NCBI RefSeq assembly: GCF_008831285.2
Contig: NC_045139.1
Coordinates: forward strand, 21,372,412-21,436,411
Source of the DNA: Nymphaea colorata
Lineage: Eukaryota > Streptophyta > Magnoliopsida > Nymphaeales > Nymphaeaceae
Length of the DNA stretch: 64,000 nucleotides
Reading direction: 5' to 3'
A model generated the notes under the pieces. That model saw nothing but the letters and a program-made list of their open reading frames with translations. It searched no databases and was not told where the DNA came from. The first letter of the stretch is position 1, and the number at the start of each line of letters is the position of its first letter. Both the position numbers and the translations under genes were made by a program. Shown one piece after another: positions 13,205 through 25,966 of this stretch.

Positions 13205-14207
13205 ATGGAAGGTTCAAGCTCAAGAAATGATAGTCTTGTCTGGAGTGACGCTCAACTAGATCATCTTATAGAACTTCTAGTTGAGCAATCAAGACTCCCT
13301 GGCATGAAGTCAAGTGCTAATTTAAAGCCAAAAGCATATAAGGTCATTGAACGACAAATGATAGAAATGTTTGGCCCAAATTTCAAAGTCGAAAAAATAA
13401 AAAACAAATTGAAGAGTACGAAAGCAGATTACAATGTGTGCAGACAAATTTTGTCAACAAGTGGGTTCGGTTGGGACCCGACAAACCAGTGCGTAGATGT
13501 TGAAAATGAAGTTTGGGTGGAGTACATTCAGGTAAGGCAGAGACCATTTAGTGGAAAATAACCATCATGTCTATTACATTATACAACATATGTGACTATA
13601 ATTGTGTTTGCAGAAATTCCCTGATCGGCGCAAGTTTAAAGGGGGGCAAAAATGGAAACATTATCAACAACTAGACGAAGTGTTTGGCCAGTCCATTGCA
13701 AATGGTATTGGTAGTTTCACTTGTTCTTCATTGAATAGATCTAATGACTTACAAACTGATGAACCACCCGAGACCCCTACAACACATAACCTTGATTTGG
13801 GTTACAATGTTCATGAAAATGTATCATTTACACAAATGTTGAACGAAGATTCTCCTGTGCCATCACCGACGCAGGTTCAACAAGATTCACAACAAAGTGG
13901 ATTTGAAAGTAGGACAACAAACTCATCAAATAAAAGAGCAAGAGTAAGTGCGAATCACGGGGGTTATGAAACAATATTGCAGGAAATAGCTGATACTTTT
14001 CGTACAATGATAGACACATCCTCATATAGCTGCTTGAACAACTGTTTAGAGCTATTTCAAGAAATGCTCGAGTTGGGAGAGATAGATGCTGGCATGCACT
14101 TAAAAGCCACGATGCTAATGGAGAAGCCAAACAAGCCAGTCGTCTTCCTCAAACTTCTGCCGACCCAACGTGTGCCTTGGTTGTTGGCTAATGTAAATCA
14201 TCCATAG
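13205..14207 (+). CDS. PIF/Harbinger ORF1, Myb/SANT-like DNA-binding protein (spliced)
   Basis: Two exons fit well: 13205-13531 (109 codons, ending ...EYIQ) and 13614-14207, with donor GTAAGG and acceptor TTTGCAG; the frame continues as KFPDRRKFKGG. The N-terminus has the Myb/SANT-like layout W-S-DAQLDHLIELLVEQ, KPKAYKVIERQM, VEKIKNKLKSTKADY, W-DPTNQCVDVENEVW. The middle is low-complexity and polar, and the C-terminus holds an acidic/hydrophobic helix (DTSSYSCLNNCLELFQEM). In this family ORF1 acts with the transposase, helping DNA binding and nuclear entry; that role is known for the family, not shown here. No stop interrupts the spliced frame, so it may still be translatable. The start is chosen because it directly precedes the domain. 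Confidence 0.85.
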
Positions 14208-14363
14208 TAAGTAGTGTGTGATCTGTTACATCTTTATAATTCAATGATGTGCTTCTTCTAATTTATATGCAATTGAATGGATGCTATTGATATTGCTTTA
14301 TACTTGATTGCGTAACATGTTTGTTTTTATGGCGGTTAACTCCTTTCCCCTTTCCATATTAGA

Positions 14364-15840
14364 ATGTTTTATTTGTACATTCACATGTCAAACATGAAAC
14401 AAGTTGTTTTTCTCCTTCTGCTACCTAGTGCTGCAGTCATGTTGTCAGATGAAGAAGAAAGAAATCTTGTGATAGGAAGACTCATGTTTGTCGTGGCAAT
14501 CATAATTTCTAGACTTCTTACTCAACCTAGACGAATCATTCACCCTTTTAGAAATGCTGGTTGGAGATTTGTTGATAATATCATCAACGGTCATCCAAGG
14601 AATTGCTTGGACTTAATGCGCATGGATCGCCTCTCGTTTATTACATTATGTAATATCTTGAAAGAGAAAAATTTAGTAGAAGATGGTCGAGAAATCAGTA
14701 TAGAAGAACAAGTTTCTATCTTTCTACTTACTGTTGGCCATAACGAGCGCAACCGTGCATGCCCGAACACGTTTCAACACTCAGGTCAAACAATTAGTAA
14801 GTACGTCAACATCATCCTATGAGCCCTATGTCAATTGGGTGAACAATACATCAGTCGACCAAACGATGACACTCCATCAAAAATCCGACTCAATCCTCGT
14901 TTCAATCCATATTTTCAGGTAAGGTAGTTCACGATCACACAGTACATTGTACTAAGACAGTTCGACTAACATTTTTCATTGTACATAGGATTGTCTAGGA
15001 GCTATAGATGGCACTCACATACCAGTATGGGTACATACATCAGAACAATCGAGGTTTCGAAATAGAAAAGGAACTCTCTCACAAAATGTACTGGCTGTAG
15101 TTGGTTTCGACATGCGATTCCACTATGTTTTGGCGGGCTGGGAAGGCAGTGCGACAGATTCAAGAGTATTGTACAGTGCACTAGACAACGATCCTCTTCT
15201 CATACCTACAGGTTAGGTTGTGAATCTACTATATTGGTACTTTTTAGGTTACAATTGCATTTAATGTCGAACTCACAATAACTGTACTGTGTAGGGAAAT
15301 ACTACCTTGGTGATGGAGGATATCCAAACATACGTGGTTTACTAACTCCACATCGAGGTCATCGATACCATCTCTTTGAATTTAATGCACCTGGGGCACG
15401 ACGTGTTACATGTGCAGAGGAACTATTTAATCATCGTCATTCATCGTTAAGAACAACTGTGGAATGAGCTTTTGGTTTATTAAAAGGACGGTTCCCTATA
15501 CTAAAAACACGTGTCGTACCCTTACCATACACAAGTTGCGATTGTGTTAGCCACGTGTGTTCTACACAATTTCATTTTAGACCATAATCTTGAAGCAGAG
15601 CAGTTTGATGTTGATGAAAGTGCATTTGATGATGCAAATGAGAGCACATCGTTTGTAAACGAGGATGAAAGTAGGACACAAAGTGTTCGTCGAGGATCGA
15701 ATAATGATCTGCGCAGTACAATAACATCTCAAATGTTTACAGATTTTCAAATTCGTAGGTGCGGATTAACTTATCACACACATAAACAATTATGTCGCAG
15801 TACAATAACACTTTCATTTTATCGCTTTTTATCTTCATAA
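14364..15840 (+). pseudogene. PIF/Harbinger DDE transposase (HARBI1-like), two nonsense mutations
   Basis: Three exons can be read: to 14918 (donor GTAAGG), 14989-15211 (acceptor CATAG, donor GTTAGG) and 15295 onward (acceptor GTAG). The protein carries the nuclease signatures GAIDGTHIPVW (first Asp codon at 15007), YYLGDGGYPN (second Asp at 15312) and VE-AFGLLKGRFP (Glu at 15462), plus a helix-rich N-terminus (LSDEEERNLVIGR, RMDRLSFITLC, NTFQHSGQTISKY). Two in-frame TGA codons break it: 14820-14822, just after the ISKYVNIIL block, and 15465-15467, directly after the catalytic Glu. Both positions normally hold Arg, so both fit CGA to TGA. The start is either 14364 or a later Met near 14439. 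A last small exon near 15880 is possible. Confidence 0.88.
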
Positions 15841-16682
15841 TCTCTTCGAAAATGTGATGTCTTTGTTTATGTTTTCAGGACTGATGGAAGATGAAGCACT
15901 GACATAATTGTGACGAATGTTCGAAGGTCGTGGAAGGGGAAAATTTGATTCTGTTTGTGTTTTTTGTTTTTTTATGGTGTAGAGACACTGCATATGTATT
16001 TGCTTCTATGGATGCTCGACACATGCACTTGGCTTTCTATTGAACGTTGAAGCTCTTTTGAATAGTGAACACTGATGGGAATATGTAAATATTTTATCAC
16101 TGATGGGACAATGTATGTGGTTTGATGTGCATTTTATCATTGATGGGACTATGTATGTTGTGTTGACGTTGCACCTTGTTGTTGAATTGTATGGTATGTT
16201 TGATAGTCTATTGACGTGTTGTTGAATTTTGGAAATTTTATGGCTTTCATGTTTGTTATATGTTCCTTATAATTGAGTTGTTGCATCCACGTAATGGAGC
16301 GTGAAATGCAAGTGGGCAACAATTCAGTACTTCGTAATGAATATCTCAGTTTAGAATGTTAAAATTGTGATTTTGTTTTCATGCAATCGATTGTGTGGGC
16401 GAGTATGTCTGGTTTATACGTTCATACATGCATAACCATGTTGTTGCCATGTTTTTGTAAATCTGGATAAATGTTTCCTTATTATCAAACTAAGAATTAA
16501 ATTTCTGAAAATATATTTCTGTACTATCAAACTTAGAAATATAGAATTGGAAATATATTTCTGAGTCATCACACACACACCAAAATTGGAATCAGAAAAA
16601 TTTTTTCCATTCCATTTTTCCATTTCCTATATTTCCAGCAATATATTTCCAGAAATTTTTTTCCACGCCATCAAACGGCCCC

Positions 16683-18340
16683 TAAAGTAAAAATTTGATA
16701 TTTATCTTCAAAGTCTGTTTCCAATTAAAAGCTGCGCCAAGTTAGAAAGAAGTACCGCAAGATGTATATCAAGTTATGGCAAATATTGCTGACTGAGTTT
16801 TTAAGCAAAGTTTCAGATCCTTCAACAGGTATCCTTACTCTTGATTTTAACTTCTTGGCATGATCAGGGATTCTCTTTAAACAGTCATTATCACAAGGAA
16901 TCAAGAAATATGATTGGAAGAGGGTTACTCGTTTTTTTGTTTTGATTGCCAATGAATATGGAGCACAAACTTTATCCTTGAGTTCTCCCTTGGACCTTTT
17001 AATATGGATTTACCTGAATTAAAAAAACAAGAACCAACAAAGCCATAAAGTTAACAAGGTAAATAATTTTACATAAGAAATGCATTCACATAAAGATGGG
17101 AGAAAACAAATGAACTTGTAGGTTTGAGAAGAATCTGGATTTTAAAGTGGCTAATAAATAATTTGCAAAAAAAATTCCCATCTTTAATAGCTTATTCAAG
17201 ATCTGAAATAACAAATCATGTTATTAATTAGCTAACATGATTGTTTATCAGGAAAGAATGCAAGCTGAAGGGGAAGCATAGAGCGGCAAAGACTCTCATG
17301 AAGAAACAACATTAATCATTAGGAAATTTGTTAAGGAAATATTACTAACAGACAAGCAGTTGAGCCTCTAAATAAGCTCTTCTTTTTCAAAGCATCTAGC
17401 AATCCTACAACAAATGCTCAATGGTAAAGTTCAGGCTCAAGCCAAAAAATCTATTTGTGTTTTTCTTTCTTCTCCATGTTCCTTGATGCTGCACATTGCT
17501 TAAGATCTTACAATGTCAGATCTACTGTAGCAATAGAGTCACTTGTTGTAAAAAAAGGTGTTCTAGAAACCCTTCTGATCATGCTTTTGTATGTTCCTTA
17601 CATGTATTTTATTTAGTTTTATTGTAGGATCATGCTTGAATAGTACATAAAGGTTAATTTTGGTTTAAGATATTAAAGTCTCCTTGTATTCATGAATTTT
17701 TTGCTGCTTCAGCACATAACAATTTTGTTGGGAGCCGAAGTCATGAGAAAAAAATCTTTTGAGAAGACAACAAATAACTTTAGTTTCAGTTGCTCAAATA
17801 GTTGGAGAAAGTTCGGTCCAGAAAGTTAAATCCTAGAGAGTTGCACATAATGAAAGCATTAAACCTTTGGACATGTCACTTGTGAACTATAAAAGTGATT
17901 TGAAACATGGACATTAGCAAATTGACACAATATAGGTAGAAGTAGATTCTACTATGAAAGAAGCATGGGGAGAAAAAAAACAAGGAAGAAGAGACAACAC
18001 AACATAAATTTGTTTGTCTGTGAGGACTACATTTATGAAATTCTACTATGAAAGAAGCATGGGGAGAAAATAAAAAAAAGGAAAAGAGACAACACAACTT
18101 AAATATGTTTGACTATGAGGACTACATCCTGAAAGCTACTCGACTCAACACTCAACCTTGTCGAGTGTATATCTTTAATATTATTTCCAAGGGTATACGT
18201 TATATTTCCATTTGAGATACACTTTCTAAATTCATATTCATCTTTACATGAATGAGAGGATTTGCAAGATCTACATTTCCTTGATTTCATAATTGGAGTA
18301 CATACTTTCAGAACTTGAGATGATCTTATCTGCATAATCA
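16683..18340. other. No gene recognised; one 94-bp tandem duplication
   Basis: No coding domain was found. 17947-18040 and 18041-18127 form a tandem duplication beginning TTCTACTATGAAAGAAGCAT, period 94 bases, with differing A-runs. The right part may be the Copia 3' untranslated region or LTR, but no ends could be placed. Confidence 0.5.
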
Positions 18341-18349
18341 ACATTGGAT

Positions 18350-20830
18350 TCTTTCATAGCCTACCTCAAGAGAAAATCCATGTTTCAAAGGTTGAATTTG
18401 ACACAAAAATTGTTGAACTGAGTCACAACAAGTGGTTTTGTTAGACCATCCATAATCTGATCCTTGGAAAAAAGATGTTAGACTTGTAAGGCTCCCTTAG
18501 CCATATGGTCTTGAAGAAAGTACACATCAACATCTATGTGTTTGCTTCTACATTGAAATGTTGGATGAACAGCAAGATAATTATCATTGATATTGTCACA
18601 CCTAATTATAGGTGCAATCGGCATGGAGACCTTCATCTCTTTTAGTTAAGAATACACCCATGACAGTTCAACAATAGTATACACAATCCATTTGTACTCC
18701 ATTTCAATGCTTAAATGGGCTACCACATGTTTGCATCTTGAGCTCTAGTAAACAAGATTGGGGCCAATATAAACCAATCCATATGCCACAAAATTATCTT
18801 GCATGTAGATCAATCTAAAATGTTTGTACATAAACTGACAAACCTTGTTGATGGTGAAGGCAATGTTTGGTCTAGTGAGACTCAAATACTACAGGCTTCT
18901 CATGATTCTTCTATAGAGAGTGGGATTACTATCACCACATAGAGTTTGGCCTTAGTGGACATGGGAGTAGTGCATTATATGCAGTCATACATCTTGGCTT
19001 TCTTCAGTAGCTCCAAAATATAGCTTCACTGGGAATGGGTGGTACCTTGTGAGTTGTACAAGTCTTCATCTCCAAGAAAATAGTGAAACTTTCCAAGGTC
19101 TTGTAACAATTAATCACCAAGGACATTGACAATTTTGTCAACAAGTTCAGGATAATTTTCTATAAACAACATCTACATAAACCATCATATGCATAATATT
19201 ATCACTATAATAAATAAAACAGTGATAAATTGAAATTGGAGCTTCCAAATGCTAGTTTAGTAAGGGTCTCCCGTAGACTTTGGAACATGCACACAGGGCT
19301 TATTCAGGTCATATAGGCCTTGCAAAATTTGCAAACGTGTGTTAAGTCTTAGAGAATTGGTGCCCTAGAGATTTGGTCATGTATATTTCTTTACAGAAAA
19401 TTTCATTGAGAAACACATTGTTGATGTTGAGTTCCATTATGAACCAACACCCTCTTAAGTCAAGCGATAAGACAGTTACAATGTACTAAGTTTACCAACA
19501 GGACTCAAGGTCCCAAAAAAATCAACTCCCTTTTCTTGGTGTTATTCTTTAGCAATGAGCCTCACGTAGTACCTTTTAAGGGACCCATTAGACTTTCACT
19601 TAATTCTATACATACATTTACATTGAACTATATTACTTTCTGAAGCTGGAGGAGCAAAAGTCCAAGTATTATTCCTTTGAAGCGCTAAAAACTCTTTTTG
19701 CATATCATCATACAAGCCTGGGGTTGTGATGACTTCTTCAAGAGTTTTGGGTTTGACATCTTGAAGTAAATGTGTTGCCAAGGTGTTTGATAGAGTATAT
19801 TGAGAAGAGGTCTCTTTGTTTGAGATTGGGTCACCATATGGTGTAACCTATGAGCCACAGGCTCCTATGGAAGCTCTCCAAGATCAACAAGATTGGGACT
19901 TGGTGATTGATCACCTTTCCTTGCTATTGGTTAGAAACATCATGAGGATGAGCTAAAGTTTCTCCTATAGAATCATGTTTTGGCATAGGAGCCTAGTCAG
20001 AACAAGAGTCAATCCATGAAAGAGCCAGAATGGGCTCAGGTGAAGTACTTGAATCACTCATCTTAAGTTGTTCCTTCTACAAAGGGAACTCTTCTTCTAT
20101 AAAAATCACACATTGTGAGATCATAATATTTTAGAAGGGCCTGGATCCATGCATAAATGACCATGATAATAGCTGTTATAACCATAAAGGCATGTAGGTT
20201 TGAAAGGTAATCATGCTTATTAGTTCGATAAGCTATAAAATTTAACAAAGACAACCGAAAGTCTTGAAAAATTTATATAATTTTTGGGAAAAATTTATAA
20301 TCCCATAACAAGCAACCAATTTAATAAGAAAGTGGGTTAATTCCGTGACAATGATATGACTATGCTTACATTTAAGGAATCCATTATGTTCTTGAGTATG
20401 AGGACAAGCATATCTATGTTGGATGCCTACCTTAGAAAAATAGCCATCCATGGTTTTGTGTTCCCTTCTATCATCACCACTGAAATATTTAATTTTCTTT
20501 CCAATTCTCAATTATGATTTAAAATTTTTGGAACAAGACTAACACTTATTTTAGCATAAATAACCAAGTGAATTTGGTTGCAGTATCAGCAAAAGTAAGA
20601 AAACATTGGTGTCCATCGAAACTCAACATAGGGGCCGGCCCCCACATGTCAAAGAATATAATAACAAGAGGTTCTAACTTTTTATAACCAATATGATTAA
20701 CAACAACTTATGAACGTTAAACAATTTGACAAGAACAAGAAATAGTAATTGAGCAATCATTAAATTGCAACTTGAAATAACTATATGTCGTCAATGACTA
20801 GCAAAACTAGGGTGACATTTATGCCATAGA
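18350..20830 (-). pseudogene. Decayed Copia (Ty1) pol: integrase, RT and RNase H fragments
   Basis: Minus-strand fragments occur in the right order for Copia. An integrase start resembles WGPAPMLSFDGHQCFLTFAD (about 20590-20640). An integrase core fragment has MDGYFSKVGIQHRYACPHTQ followed by E-HNG (about 20370-20460). A linker has YDLTMCDFYRRRVPFVE (about 20080-20130). The RT start has DMQKEFLALQRNNTWTFAPP (about 19650-19710). The RNase H end has KHIDVDVYFLQDHMAKGALQ and DGLTKPLV (about 18420-18550). The RT catalytic region between is too degraded for me to read. Many stops and frameshifts; no LTRs found. Clearly older than the Copia at 62-64 kb. Confidence 0.8.
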
Positions 20831-20839
20831 AGCTGCAGC

Positions 20840-22480
20840 TTTTGAGAAAGTTTAAGAGTTCATAAGACTACTATAGAAAAAAATCTTAGTGGCTAATGGA
20901 AGATGGAAACACTTTACCAAATATTCTTTCCACTGATGAGAGGTATTGCATTGAGGGATAAGGGTGGGAGCTGTTGAATGTGGACATTATCAGCAATACC
21001 CATTTCGATGGTAGATGAAGAGAGACATCGAATGTGATTGAAGCTAGGAATCATCGATAGTGAAGGATGTTGATGGCATAGAAAAGTCTAGTGCGAGAAA
21101 AAATTTGCCCACAAAAAGACTCCCCATCTCATCTTACCAAAAACCCCCCTGTCTCTTGCTTCTAGAGCAGGTAAAGGGCTGCAACCACAGCCATAATCTC
21201 TCTATCTACTTTTCTTCTATATGCTTCTTTAGCTCTTCATTTTTATTGTTTTTTTTTTAAAACTGACCATCCAGCTCCTCCATTTCGTTATGCTATCAAG
21301 CATTCTCATTCATCTGCTACCCTTTACTCCATTCCATCAAGCATAGTCACAAGTCTCTATGCTGCCATGGCGGTAGGGATTTAGAGGTAAATGTTTTGGG
21401 CAAGATGCAACAGTGGTTTAGGGATAAAAGTTTTGAGCAAGTCCCTCTCTCTGGCATCTCACGTGAGGCATATTTATTCTCTCTCTCATTGTTAAAAGTG
21501 GGTTTATTTTTTTGATGTCCATTGCTCTATCTTGTCATGTAAATGTCTAAAATGGGGGTTTTTAGTTTTAATTAGGTAACATGATGCTATTTCTGTCCTA
21601 ATTAGGAAGTGAAATCTAAGGAAAAGTCTAAGTTATTATATGCATAATCTGATCTTATATCTCTTCATTTTACAATTTGCCTTTACTTTAATCTTCAATT
21701 GATTTAAGAAATTCATATTGGATTCTGTTCATGTTGTTGATTTCTTCTATATACTTGGAAGGTCTTTTCTCACAAGAAAATTTAGTACTATTAGTAGAAA
21801 TCAGGATGTTCATTTGGGAAGTTGCCTTAAGCAGTTCGGCATTGAATTCTATTGATCTAAACAATCAGTTTGTTTAACTCTATTTTATTTAAATGTGTCA
21901 ATTTTGGATTCTAGACTCTACTCAGATCTCTAGTTTGATTTTTTTTTCTCCTGCTGGCAAAAACTTAATGACAGATTTGTGAATAAGGTTTTTGCAGCTT
22001 TTGTAGAAAATGGATTGAAAATAAGTAGTGGTTTATGAATGAAGAGGGGAGAGGTTGAGTTTAGGTGTTGGTGTTAGCACTATAGGTTGTAGAACTTACG
22101 TTCACATTCCTTTTTGTACATGGACATTGTTCTTTTCACATGTTTGTTGCTGGTCTAATTATCTCATTGTTCCTCATTGTTCTTGGTATTGTTTATGCCT
22201 AGGTAACAAAGTATTACAATTAGAAGTAAGCTAGTTGGTAGACTTGAAGTTCATTAAATTTACTACTACAAGGCATCAAATTTTCTTCAGCTTAGATATA
22301 CCTCCATATAACACATCAAGTTGCATTGGTGCTATGACCCATCTCTGCATTGAGTTCTTCTTGAAGGGGATTTTCTCTTTGTATGTTTTTCCTTTCTACT
22401 GTTCATAATCTCTTGCATTAGAAAGTTAAACCTCACATTGCTGCTTGCTCTTATTGGCTTGTCATTTTCAGGTTGTGCTG
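20840..22480. other. No gene recognised
   Basis: About 1.6 kb of AT-rich sequence between the Copia remnant and the next LINE. Short open frames exist but show no domain, composition bias or conserved motif that I recognise. Part may be the gag region of the decayed Copia. Confidence 0.5.
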
Positions 22481-22489
22481 CTGGATTCA

Positions 22490-25400
22490 ATTTCTGGTTG
22501 TGCTGGGTGTTAAGTGGCTCACTGAGGGAGATAAAAACACCTTCTTTTTCCATGCCATAGCAAAGAGTAGATAGTCCAAAAGGCATATCAGGATCATGGA
22601 AAGTGATGAGAGAGAGAGTACAAGGAGTGGGACCGGATTCTTCAAATTTGCACTAATTATTTTAAGAGCCTACTTGGTGTTGACCCTATGGAAAGGGAAG
22701 GTTTTGAGAATGTTTTAAAAGGTGAATGGTTAGTGATCCCGAGAATGACTCGCTTCTCCTCTTGGTAGCTGGTGAGGAGTTCAAAGCAGCCATGGGCAGC
22801 TGGATAAAGATAGTGTTGTGGGTGTGGATGGTTTCCCTAACTATTTTTTACCAGAATTGTTGGAGCATTGTTGGCAAAGACCTCATATGGGTGGGTGTGG
22901 ATGGTTTCCCTAACTATTTTTTACCAGAATTGTTGGAGCATTGTTGGCAAAGACCTCATCTGGCTGTTCAAGATTTTTTCGCTAAGGGAAAGATAGTTCA
23001 AAGCATTAATCCCATTATGATTTGCTTCATCCTGTCGAAGGATAATGCTAGGAGGGTGGAGGGCTTTTGGCCTATATCTTTGTGCAATATAGTTTAAAAA
23101 TTTATTGCCAAAATAATGGTGCATCAGATGAGGGTGATTCTAAATAGAATTATTCGGCCAAATCAAGCTGCCTTCTGCATAGGAAGGCATATCCAAAATA
23201 ACGTCATGTGGGCAACAAATTTGTCAACACTGAAGATTGTGGAATAGGGTGGCGGCTGTTTTACACTCAATCTTGCTAAAGCTTATGACGAGTCTCCTTG
23301 GACTTTGTAAAAAATAGCAAGTCATTACTAGGGTTACACCCAAGGTGGATTCAAAGGATTTTAAGATGTATTTCTTCTGTCCCTTATGAAGTTTTAGTTA
23401 ATGGCAAGTTAGGAGAGAAGTTCTTTGTTAAGCATGGGTTCAAACAAGGGGATCCAATCTCCCCTTACCTTTTCATCATTATCATGGAAGTCTTTAACAG
23501 GTGTCTCCAAACAAACATCAGCAGTAAGAGGATTCAAATCTCAAAAATTCGAGTGCCTCAAAATGTTTGGGTGGTTGTCATATTCATAGATGAAGTCATA
23601 TTGATTGCCAAAGTCAACAAGAAATTCATCCTTGCCATTTGGGCTATTCTGGAAGAATTTAAAAGATTAGTAGGTATGAAGGTTAACAAGGGGAAATCTG
23701 ACTGATAGACAACAGGTCCCTTGATTGCCCACCAACTGAACTGACAAACCTTATTTGATTGCTTAAAGGAATCCTCCTCTCCAAGTACCCAGGATTGTCA
23801 TTGTTCAGAGAGCCTCTCCCTGCTGATCTCTGCATGCACGAGATGGAAGGCCCATCATCTCTCCTATGCTGGTCGTATATGTTGGATTGGCCATGTATTA
23901 TTTTCCTTACCATATTATTAGATGATCATATTCAAATTACCTGGGAATGTTTAGAAAAAGGTTGAACAGCCTTGCAATCACTTCATGTGGAATGAGGACT
24001 CCAATGTCAAAAATTTGCACTTGCTCAAGTGGGAAAAACTTTAACTTGTTAAAGATGAAGGTGAAGGTGGATTTAAAAGGGTGACTGATATAAACAAAGT
24101 CCTTCTTGCAAATGGGTGTTGTAGGCTTCTCCAGCTGAGAGATCCTTAGGCTGTTATGTTTAAATCGAAATATCTACTTCATCACAAACTATGGACTATA
24201 GAAGTCAAGGCAAAAAGCATTATGTTTGGAAAGGCCTGGTGTTGGGTTGGAAATGGGTTCAAGGCAGGGTTATTTTGACCTTTGGTAATGGGAACACCAC
24301 CAAGTTTTGGAATAGTTGTTGTAGAGATGAAATGTTAATAAAAAAGGTCAGAGGTCATGAATGTGGTATGGTGGAGTGTGACCTCCAGCTCTCAGTTAAG
24401 CAAATAGCCAAGGATGGCAACCTGGATACTACCTTGATTACTTTCCTTGGATTCCTAAGGCTCAGGGAGAGTGACGATTTCTTAGTGCAATAAGCACTTC
24501 AGAGCAGGTGAAAATCTGGGAGATTTGTAGGTAAGCTAAGTGGAAGGATTGGTGGAGAGCTATTATTTGGAATGGTCATGCTCCAGCTAGAAGTTGCTGG
24601 AACACTTACATTGCTTGTGAAGAAAGACTTCCTTCTTTTGAGGGAATTAAAATGCTAGGTATTCATCTAGCCAACAGGTGTGTCATATGTGGAAATGATG
24701 AGGAAACCAACAAGCATCTCTCTTCAAATGTAGCAAGGTGAGTGACGTTTGGAGGTGGACCTCTATTAAGTTTGGCATCAACAAACTTCTGCAGAGAGAC
24801 ATCATCTCAAAATTGAAAAGATGGTGGAAGATTTGAATTAAAGGAAAGTGGAGAGCAAAGTGTTTGCATATCTCCTTTCTCATAATCTGTTGACATAGAT
24901 TTGGTGATATAGGAACCAAGTCTTTCATGGAGAGACATATTTCCCTGCTAGAAGGCTCAAGTATTAGGTATTGAAAGTTTGTGTCGACATCTTTAGCAGC
25001 ATCAATTGGCCACCCAATGTTGTTGCTAATTTCCAAACCTGGTTGGCCAGGGGCTTGTATTTTGAAGGTAAGAGGAGGTACAATAGGAGAGGCTCTTCAT
25101 CAACATTGCTAATATAAATAACCTAGGTCCTGGAAGGTGCTAGATATTAGCTACTTTGGTGATGGTATTCGTCGCATGGCTGTTTTGATTTCAGCATGTG
25201 TGAGGATTTTTAGGGTGAGTTGGCTGTTCTTGCAAACATCCTTAGATTTCATAAAGATTATGGGGATATGGTGCTTGTTTATACTTTAAGTGAGCACATC
25301 GTTAGAAGAACTAGGCATGCCATTGAATGGATCTGAAGATCAATTGAATGTATCTGACCTTGGCTCTTTGGATAGAAAGGCAATGAGTGAATTGCTTTTT

Positions 25401-25560
25401 GTGCTAATTTTGGGTGTGGATTCTTGGTGGCTTGTATGTATGTGAAGGGCTGAGTCAGCTCCTTAGATGCTATCTATATTTTGTTAAGATTTGCCGATGT
25501 TTCTCAGATCTTTCTTCTGGTGTTATATTATTTGATGTTTGAATAAGGAAGGGGGCCTAT
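22490..25560 (+). pseudogene. LINE ORF2 pseudogene (linker, RT, zinc-binding domain)
   Basis: Plus-strand plant LINE, recognisable in order: WLTEGDKNTFFFHAIAKSR (about 22510-22570); DGFPNYFLPELLEHCWQ and FWPISLCNIV (about 22830-23095); NQAAFCIGRHIQNN (about 23160-23205); LNLAKAYDESPW (about 23265-23300); LGLHPRWIQRILRCISSVPY (23330 on) with KQGDPISPYLF; and the catalytic strand reading VIFIDEVILIAK (about 23575-23610), where the usual FADD is FIDE, so it is catalytically dead. Next come a thumb with SADLCMHEMEGPS-type sequence (about 23820), GWKWVQGRVI and FGNGNTTKFW (24245-24310), and a zf-RVT zinc module with NRCVICGNDEETNKHL (about 24675-24720). The 5' end, endonuclease and 3' tail were not found. 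Confidence 0.88.
22814..22959. repeat. Tandem duplication, 2 x 73 bp, inside the LINE
   Basis: A unit containing GGTGTGGATGGTTTCCC...GCAAAGACCTCAT is repeated with a period of 73 bases. Since 73 is not a multiple of three, the duplication shifts the reading frame of the RT. Confidence 0.92.
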
Positions 25561-25966
25561 TTCCAAACATAGATTTTCACTTCAAACTATTCATTTGGTT
25601 ATCCTATTGACTTTGGTTTATCATGGTGCAGTTTTTAGGGCCTTTCTCGCTTGTAGTAGTTGTTTGCGACCCAAAATTGATTTTAATTTTGCCAAATAGA
25701 ATTTGTTTTGAAAGTGAGAAAGAAGGGGGCCCGTTTGTCAATACAAAGCTTGGCCATTTCCATCGCCTTTACCAGGGGTAACTAAGTTCATTACCGATGC
25801 ATTATCATATTCACTTGAACACTTTCATCAACCTATATGCGTAGTGCATGCATGGTAAAGATTTTAAAGCATTTTAGATATTTAAAGTTCTATAAAATGA
25901 AGAAACGATGAAAGGGTAAGTTTTTTTTTTTTTTAAATAAGAAAGTTTTTCGTGAAACCTGAGGTC

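Larger units (their letters stand above)
11482..16682 (+). mobile_element. PIF/Harbinger DNA transposon, 5,201 bp, both genes present
   Basis: The ends are GGGGCCGTTTGATG (11482-11495) and CATCAAACGGCCCC (16669-16682), an inverted pair. TAA precedes the left end (11479-11481) and follows the right end (16683-16685), the 3-bp TWA target duplication of PIF/Harbinger. Inside, both on the plus strand, are a Myb/SANT-like ORF1 and a HARBI1-like DDE transposase, as in known plant autonomous elements. The left third is GC- and CT-rich and holds a 3 x 47-bp tandem repeat. The transposase has two in-frame stops, so this copy is structurally complete but probably inactive. Confidence 0.95.
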
